This document shows positions 1-5,930 of a stretch of 5,930 nt of DNA, in pieces. The DNA lies in assembly GCA_903831485.1 (NCBI GenBank), contig CAIKXW010000119.1, forward strand, positions 1-5,930. The letters are read 5' to 3'. The translations under genes and the position numbers were made by a program. This DNA is from an uncultured Alphaproteobacteria bacterium (GTDB lineage Bacteria; Pseudomonadota; Alphaproteobacteria; Caulobacterales; Hyphomonadaceae). Each line of letters starts with the position of its first letter. The first letter of the stretch is position 1. Below the pieces are notes generated by a model that saw only the letters and a list, made by a program, of their open reading frames with translations, was not told the origin of the DNA and did no database searches.

Positions 1-687
1 GAGATAGGCGCTGTCGGGCGAGAAGGTGAAGCCGCCGTAGCCGTCCGTGATCGGGCTCGGCAACACCTCGCCGGCGCCGAGGTCCTTGATGTAGATCGTG
101 TAGACTTCCGAGCCCTGGACGTCGGCGGCGTAGGCGAACAGGTTGTGGTCTGGCGAGTGACTGGCGAAGCCGATCTCGAAGAAGGCCTTGCCTTCTGCGA
201 GCGGGTTGGCGTCGAGCAGGATCTCCTCCGCCCCGCCCGCGCGCGGCGTGCGGGCGTAGACCGGATGGGACTGGCCGGCCACGTAGCGGCGGAAATAGGC
301 CCAGGGGCCATCGGGCGCCGGGACGCTGGAATCGTCCTGCTTGATGCGGGCCTTCATCTCCTCGAACAGCTTGTCCCGCAGCGGCCCGGCGCTCTCCATC
401 ATCGCGTCGTGATAGGCATTCTCCGCCGTCAGATAATCGTGCACATCCTTCTTGAGGATCGACGGGTCCTTCAGCACTTCCTGCCAGCGATCGTCCTTGA
501 TCCACTGGTACTCATCCTCGCGCGTCCGGCCGAGCTGGGTGATGGTCTTGGGGACTTTCTTCGCGACGGGCGGTACGGGGACCGCCTTTGCCTGCACTGG
601 CTGGCTGCAGGCTGCGAGCACGCTGACAGCGGCGCTGCCCATGAGGAAGAAACGGCGGTCGATCACGCGAATGGCGGCAGATTGCAT
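1..687 (-). CDS. ptrB: Oligopeptidase B-like S9A serine peptidase, N-terminal part, predicted Tat-exported lipoprotein
   Basis: This frame is open from ATG at 687 to the window edge, giving 229 codons of a protein that is usually about 690-720 residues in this family. The family cleaves short peptides after Lys or Arg. Residues 50-95 carry the family's opening pattern (REDEYQWIKDD, then DYLTAENAY). Residues about 110-150 (KARIKQDDSSVPAPDGPWAYF) and 155-229 (LLDAN, then SHSPDHNLFAYAAD) match the entry into the beta-propeller. The Ser-Asp-His catalytic domain is outside the window, so activity cannot be judged. The N-terminus has a twin-arginine motif, R11-R12-F-F-L, a short hydrophobic stretch, and a lipobox L24-A-A-C27. 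This suggests export in folded form and lipid anchoring, whereas E. coli PtrB is cytoplasmic. Ser28 after the cysteine would favour outer-membrane sorting if Lol rules apply. The start at 687 is preferred over the in-frame Met16 at 642 because it has an AGGA 8 nt upstream and keeps the arginine pair. Prolyl oligopeptidase is the nearest alternative, but its usual opening motif is not seen. Confidence 0.88.
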   Translation of the reverse strand, partial: MQSAAIRVIDRRFFLMGSAAVSVLAACSQPVQAKAVPVPPVAKKVPKTITQLGRTREDEYQWIKDDRWQEVLKDPSILKKDVHDYLTAENAYHDAMMESAGPLRDKLFEEMKARIKQDDSSVPAPDGPWAYFRRYVAGQSHPVYARTPRAGGAEEILLDANPLAEGKAFFEIGFASHSPDHNLFAYAADVQGSEVYTIYIKDLGAGEVLPSPITDGYGGFTFSPDSAYL

Positions 688-695
688 GGATGGAG

Positions 696-699
696 TCCT
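696..699 (-). promoter_or_regulatory. Ribosome binding site of the S9A peptidase gene
   Basis: Read on the minus strand, AGGA lies 8 nt before the ATG at 687, inside a purine-rich AGGGACAGGA stretch. It supports the 687 start over the internal ATG at 642. Confidence 0.6.
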
Positions 700-708
700 G
701 TCCCTGAG

Positions 709-727
709 ACCGCACTCAATGTGCGGT
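709..727 (-). repeat. Perfect 7-bp dyad (ACCGCAC-N5-GTGCGGT) upstream of the peptidase gene
   Basis: The arms at 709-715 and 721-727 are exact reverse complements around a 5-nt centre. The dyad ends 21 bp before the peptidase start codon. No T-run follows it on the minus strand, so it does not look like a terminator. It overlaps the place where a -10 element would fall if the TTGACG at 742-737 is a -35. An operator or a 5'-leader hairpin are both possible; I do not recognise a specific regulator's site. Confidence 0.45.
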
Positions 728-742
728 TGGCGCGCGCGTCAA
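714..742 (-). promoter_or_regulatory. Possible promoter of the peptidase gene
   Basis: On the minus strand TTGACG (742-737) agrees with the common sigma-70 type -35 of alphaproteobacteria. A 17-nt spacer leads to TTGAGT at 719-714, which is a poor -10. If it is used, transcription would begin near 707, giving a leader of about 20 nt that still contains the AGGA ribosome binding site. The weak -10 keeps this tentative. Confidence 0.3.
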
Positions 743-763
743 TGCCCTTCGCGGATGAGGCGG

Positions 764-784
764 AAAACCGGCGGGCGGCGCCCG
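764..784 (-). terminator. Possible weak terminator downstream of mutS
   Basis: On the minus strand CGGGC-GCC-GCCCG (784-772) can form a 5-bp all-GC hairpin, and TTTT follows at 767-764 after a 4-nt gap. It lies 35 nt past the mutS stop codon. The short stem, 3-nt loop and displaced T-run make it a marginal intrinsic terminator. GC-rich sequence often yields such stems by chance. Confidence 0.25.
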
Positions 785-819
785 GAAAGCGGGATCAGGA
801 AGGTTCAGGCTCACCCAGC

Positions 820-3567
820 TCAGGTAGACCTGGGGCCCGCCCCGGCCTTGAGGCGGTAGACGAGTTCGAGCGCCTCTTTCGGGGTCAGCGTGTCGGGGTC
901 GAGGGTGGCGAGGATGGTGTCGGCTTCTGACGGAGCGAAGGTTTCGGCGGGGGGGTCGGCGAAGGATGCGAAGAGGGGGAGTTCTTCGAGGCGCCTTGCC
1001 CCGCCCTCCTTTGCTTCGAGTTTTTTCAGCACGGCTTCGGCGCGCTTGACGGCGGCGCTGGGCAGGCCTGCGAGTTTTGCGACCTGCACGCCATAGGAGC
1101 GGTCGGCGGGGCCGGGCTTCACCTCGTGGAGGAAGACGAGATCGCCTTTCCATTCCTGCGCGCGGAGGCTGGCGTTGCTGCAGGCGGTGAGCGTGTCGGC
1201 GAGGCCCGTGAGTTCGTGATAGTGCGTTGCGAAAAGCGCGCGGCACTTGTTGACGTCGTGCAGGTGTTCGACGGCGGCCCAGGCGATGGCAAGCCCATCC
1301 CACGTCGATGTGCCGCGGCCCACTTCATCGAGGATGACGATGGAGTCCTGTGTCGCCTGATTCAGGATCGCGGCGGTCTCGATCATCTCGACCATGAAGG
1401 TGGAGCGGCCGCGGCTGAGATCGTCAGACGCGCCGACGCGGGAGAAGATGCGATCTGCAAGTCCGAGGCGAAGTTTTCGCGCGGGGACGTAGCAGCCGGC
1501 CTGGGCGAGAATCGCAAGCAGCACGTTCTGGCGCAGGAAGGTGGATTTGCCGGCCATGTTGGGGCCGGTGATCAGCGTGAGGCGCGGGCCGGATGATCCA
1601 CGCGCATCGAGGCGGCAGTCGTTTGCGGTGAAGCCCTGCCCCTGCGCGCGAAGGGCGGCTTCGACGACGGGATGACGCGCGCCTTCCGCCTCGAAGACAG
1701 GCGCGTCGGCGATTTCGGGGCGCGTGGCGGAGAGGTCACCCGCCCATTCGGCGTTGGCGGCGGCGACGTCGAGACGGGCGAGGCCGTCGGCAACTTGCGC
1801 AAGCTCGGGGCCAAGCGCGTCGGCTTCGCTGACGAGGCGGTTGAAGATTTCCATCTCGCGGGCGAGCGCCTCTCCGTCGGCGCGCGAGATTTTCGCCTCG
1901 AGTTCGTTGAGCTGTGTCGTGGAGAACCGCATAGCGTTCGCCATGGTCTGGCGATGGATGAAGGTTGCGGCGAGCGGCGGCTTCATCAGCTGGTCGCCGT
2001 GCCTGGCGTTCACCTCGATGAAGAAGCCGAGGACATTGTTGTGCTTGATGCGCAGGCCGGAAATTGCGGTGTCGGCGGCATACTGTGCCTCGAGGCGCGC
2101 GATGATGGTGCGCGCGTCTTCCTTCAGGGTGCGGGTCTCATCCAGCGCGGGATCGAAGCCTGGGGCGATGAAGCCGCCGTCGCGAGTCTGCACGGGCAGG
2201 TCGCGCGCGAGGGCGGCGGCGACCTGTTGTGCGAACGCGCTGAGGCGCGGTTTGTCGGCGAGCGACAGCACGGCGCAGGCGGAGGCGATTTCCGCCGGCG
2301 GCGCTTCCTGTGAAGACACATCGGCGCAGATTTCTTCGCCGACGCGCAGGCAGGCGGCGAGTGCAGCGAGATCGCGCGGGCCGCCCCTGCGCAGCGAGAG
2401 GCGCATGCGGGCGCGTTCGAGATCGCTGGCGCGCTTGAGGGCATCGCGGGCGAAGTCGCGGCGGTCCGAGGCGTCGAGGAAGAAGGCGACGGCGTCGAGG
2501 CGTTGCTCGATCTCCTGCCTGCTGCGCGAGGGGCGGCTGAGGCGCAGGGCCAGCAGGCGGGCGCCGGCGGCGGTGACGGTGCGGTCGATGGCGGCGACGA
2601 GCGAGCCCTGTCGCGCCCCACGCGATGAGCGTTCGATTTCGAGGCTGACGCGAGTGGCGGGGTCGATGGCGAGGAAGCTGTCGGGGGCCGTGCGGATGGG
2701 CGGGTCGAGCCGCGCCTGCCCGCCTGCCTGAGTCACGGCGAGATAGTCGAACAGCAGGCCGGCGGCGATGAGTTCGGCGCGGGAGAAGGTTCCGAATCCA
2801 TCAAGCGTCGAGACGCCGTAGGCGTCCTTAACCAGACGCTCGCCGAGTTTTGCGTCGGCGCGGGCGTCTGGGCGCGGGGTCAGCGTGAGGCCCCGCGTGG
2901 CGCGGGCGACGTCGGGATGGGACATGACGCTGTCGGCGACGAGGACTTCGCGCGGGGCGATCGCGCCAAGCACGTCCTCAAGGGACGCAGGCGCGAGGGT
3001 GAAGAGTTCCAGACGGCCAGTGGAGACGTCGGCGAGCGCAAGGGCGGCTTCGCGCCCTCCTCCGGCAAGGCCGATGGCGGCGAGGCAGTTGGCTGACCGG
3101 GCCTCAAGCAACGATTCCTCGGTGATCGTGCCGGGCGTGACAATCCGGACGATCTCGCGGCGGACGACCGCCTTGGAGCCGCGCTTCTTCGCCTCGGCGG
3201 GGTCCTCCACCTGTTCGCAGACGGCCACGCGGTGGCCGGCCTTGATCAGACGAGACAGATAGCCCTCGGCGGCGTGGTAGGGCACGCCAGCCATGGGGAT
3301 GGGTTGGCCATTGTGTTGGCCGCGATGGGTCTGGGTGATGCCGAGCGCCTGGCCGGCGAGGATCGCGTCCTCGAAGAACAGCTCATAGAAATGGCCCATC
3401 CGGAAGAACAGCATCGCGTCCGGGTGACGCGCCTTCATCTCGAGATATTGCGCCATGAAGGGCGTTGCGCCCTCGGCGGAGGGAAGCGCGCCGCCTGCTG
3501 GGGCGCCACTTTGAGCAACTTCCTGCTCCGGTGGAGAGGGTGCGGGCCCTTTCACGCTTGATTCCAA
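820..3567 (-). CDS. mutS: DNA mismatch repair protein MutS
   Basis: This encodes a 915-residue MutS, somewhat longer than the 853 residues of E. coli MutS. MutS binds mispaired or looped DNA as a dimer and, as an ATP-driven clamp, recruits MutL. Domains in order are mismatch-binding domain I (about 35-150, with F60-Y-E62 as the Phe-x-Glu reader), connector (155-290), core levers and clamp (300-620, with IKHNNVLGFFIEVN from 507), and ATPase (625-850). The ATPase has Walker A GPNMAGKST at 668-676 (K674), the DDLSRGRSTFMVEM signature, Walker B ILDE with D747-E748, and FATHYHEL with H782. ELPLF at 862-866 resembles a beta-clamp binding motif. DPDTLTPKEALELVYRLK at 890-907 matches the E. coli tetramerisation helix, with Lys in place of Arg840. 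The start is uncertain: TTG at 3567 is followed by GTG at 3555 (GGA 7 nt upstream) and ATG at 3456 (Met38), and the upstream in-frame stop is at 3636-3634. Met38 would leave only about 22 residues before the Phe-x-Glu. E. coli has 35, so the real start is probably upstream of Met38. His59 replaces the usual Asp beside Phe60. Confidence 0.98.
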   Translation of the reverse strand: MESSVKGPAPSPPEQEVAQSGAPAGGALPSAEGATPFMAQYLEMKARHPDAMLFFRMGHFYELFFEDAILAGQALGITQTHRGQHNGQPIPMAGVPYHAAEGYLSRLIKAGHRVAVCEQVEDPAEAKKRGSKAVVRREIVRIVTPGTITEESLLEARSANCLAAIGLAGGGREAALALADVSTGRLELFTLAPASLEDVLGAIAPREVLVADSVMSHPDVARATRGLTLTPRPDARADAKLGERLVKDAYGVSTLDGFGTFSRAELIAAGLLFDYLAVTQAGGQARLDPPIRTAPDSFLAIDPATRVSLEIERSSRGARQGSLVAAIDRTVTAAGARLLALRLSRPSRSRQEIEQRLDAVAFFLDASDRRDFARDALKRASDLERARMRLSLRRGGPRDLAALAACLRVGEEICADVSSQEAPPAEIASACAVLSLADKPRLSAFAQQVAAALARDLPVQTRDGGFIAPGFDPALDETRTLKEDARTIIARLEAQYAADTAISGLRIKHNNVLGFFIEVNARHGDQLMKPPLAATFIHRQTMANAMRFSTTQLNELEAKISRADGEALAREMEIFNRLVSEADALGPELAQVADGLARLDVAAANAEWAGDLSATRPEIADAPVFEAEGARHPVVEAALRAQGQGFTANDCRLDARGSSGPRLTLITGPNMAGKSTFLRQNVLLAILAQAGCYVPARKLRLGLADRIFSRVGASDDLSRGRSTFMVEMIETAAILNQATQDSIVILDEVGRGTSTWDGLAIAWAAVEHLHDVNKCRALFATHYHELTGLADTLTACSNASLRAQEWKGDLVFLHEVKPGPADRSYGVQVAKLAGLPSAAVKRAEAVLKKLEAKEGGARRLEELPLFASFADPPAETFAPSEADTILATLDPDTLTPKEALELVYRLKAGAGPRST

Positions 3568-3678
3568 CCCCTTTTGCGGCTCAATGCCCGCCTGCCCCGC
3601 CGGGCGCCTGCGTCCTCGGCGAGACTTGCCTAGTCACACGCGACGCCGCCCTCAAGTCCTAAAGCCGCCAGTCCATAC
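3568..3678. promoter_or_regulatory. Divergent intergenic region between mutS and maeB
   Basis: These 111 bp separate the two divergent starts and must hold at least the maeB promoter and probably that of mutS. Stops at 3631-3633 (plus, maeB frame) and 3636-3634 (minus, mutS frame) bound both reading frames, so neither gene extends across. The best minus-strand -35 candidate is CTTGAG (3656-3651), but no good -10 lies 16-18 nt away. No strong Shine-Dalgarno precedes either gene; the maeB leader just before the ATG reads AAAGCCGCCAGTCCATAC. Confidence 0.45.
3623..3658. repeat. Short inverted repeat GACTTG / CAAGTC in the divergent gap
   Basis: GACTTG at 3623-3628 and CAAGTC at 3653-3658 are perfect reverse complements. 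Matching positions are 30 bp apart, about three helical turns, and lie between the mutS and maeB starts. They could be half-sites for one regulator or the -35 parts of opposed promoters. At 6 bp per arm, chance is a fair explanation. Confidence 0.25.

Positions 3679-5930
<2,252 letters not shown>

Noticed and set aside
689..701. 13-mer GATGGAGTCCTGT shared with about 1339-1351
   Set aside because: One copy is in the peptidase leader and the other encodes part of MutS Walker B. One such exact match in about 6 kb of biased sequence is expected by chance.
145..930. 261-codon plus-strand frame running across the peptidase gene, the gap and the end of mutS
   Set aside because: It overlaps two real minus-strand genes in antisense, its composition shifts abruptly between them, and no protein family is recognisable.
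1724..2731. 335-codon open frame on the plus strand, opposite mutS, plus overlapping ones at 1672-2313 and 1126-1596
   Set aside because: They lie wholly antisense to conserved MutS codons. Their products are Arg/Ala/Ser- or Gly/Glu-rich with no recognisable motif, as expected from the mirror of GC-rich codon use.
3460..3472. Small palindrome GGGCG-TTG-CGCCC just upstream of the Met38 codon of mutS
   Set aside because: It lies within the longer mutS frame (codons 33-37), is only 5 bp per arm, and such GC stems are common by chance here.

Overview
This is a GC-rich window, with strong G/C preference at third codon positions. It carries three chromosomal housekeeping-type genes and looks like an alphaproteobacterium. 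That view rests on the wording of the proteins and on the divergent malic enzyme/mutS pair, an arrangement I recall from other alphaproteobacteria. I cannot fix the genus; a Caulobacterales/Hyphomonadales-like lineage is a guess. I see no transposase, integrase, phage gene, tRNA, rRNA, CRISPR array or other mark of an accessory region.

Layout from left to right. Positions 1-687 (minus strand) hold the first 229 codons of an oligopeptidase B-like S9A serine peptidase. It begins with a twin-arginine lipoprotein signal, and its catalytic domain lies beyond the left edge. Positions 688-819 are a gap with a possible weak terminator for the gene upstream, a consensus-like -35 hexamer, a perfect 7-bp dyad and a well-placed ribosome binding site for the peptidase. 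Positions 820-3567 (minus strand) encode a full-length MutS mismatch-repair ATPase, probably with a non-ATG start. Positions 3568-3678 are the divergent gap that must hold the signals for mutS and the malic enzyme gene. Positions 3679-5930 (plus strand) encode a MaeB-type malic enzyme fused to a phosphotransacetylase-like domain. It is complete except for the last few codons, since the window ends two bases into codon 751.

The three genes do not form one pathway. MutS corrects replication errors, MaeB turns malate into pyruvate with reduction of NAD(P), and the peptidase probably cleaves peptides after basic residues in the cell envelope. mutS and the peptidase gene point the same way but are 132 bp apart, with signs of separate transcription. 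I find no convincing undescribed system. The points worth checking are local: the export signal on the peptidase, the dyad over its presumed promoter, a histidine beside the mismatch-reading Phe-x-Glu of MutS, the uncertain mutS start, and a short inverted repeat in the divergent gap.
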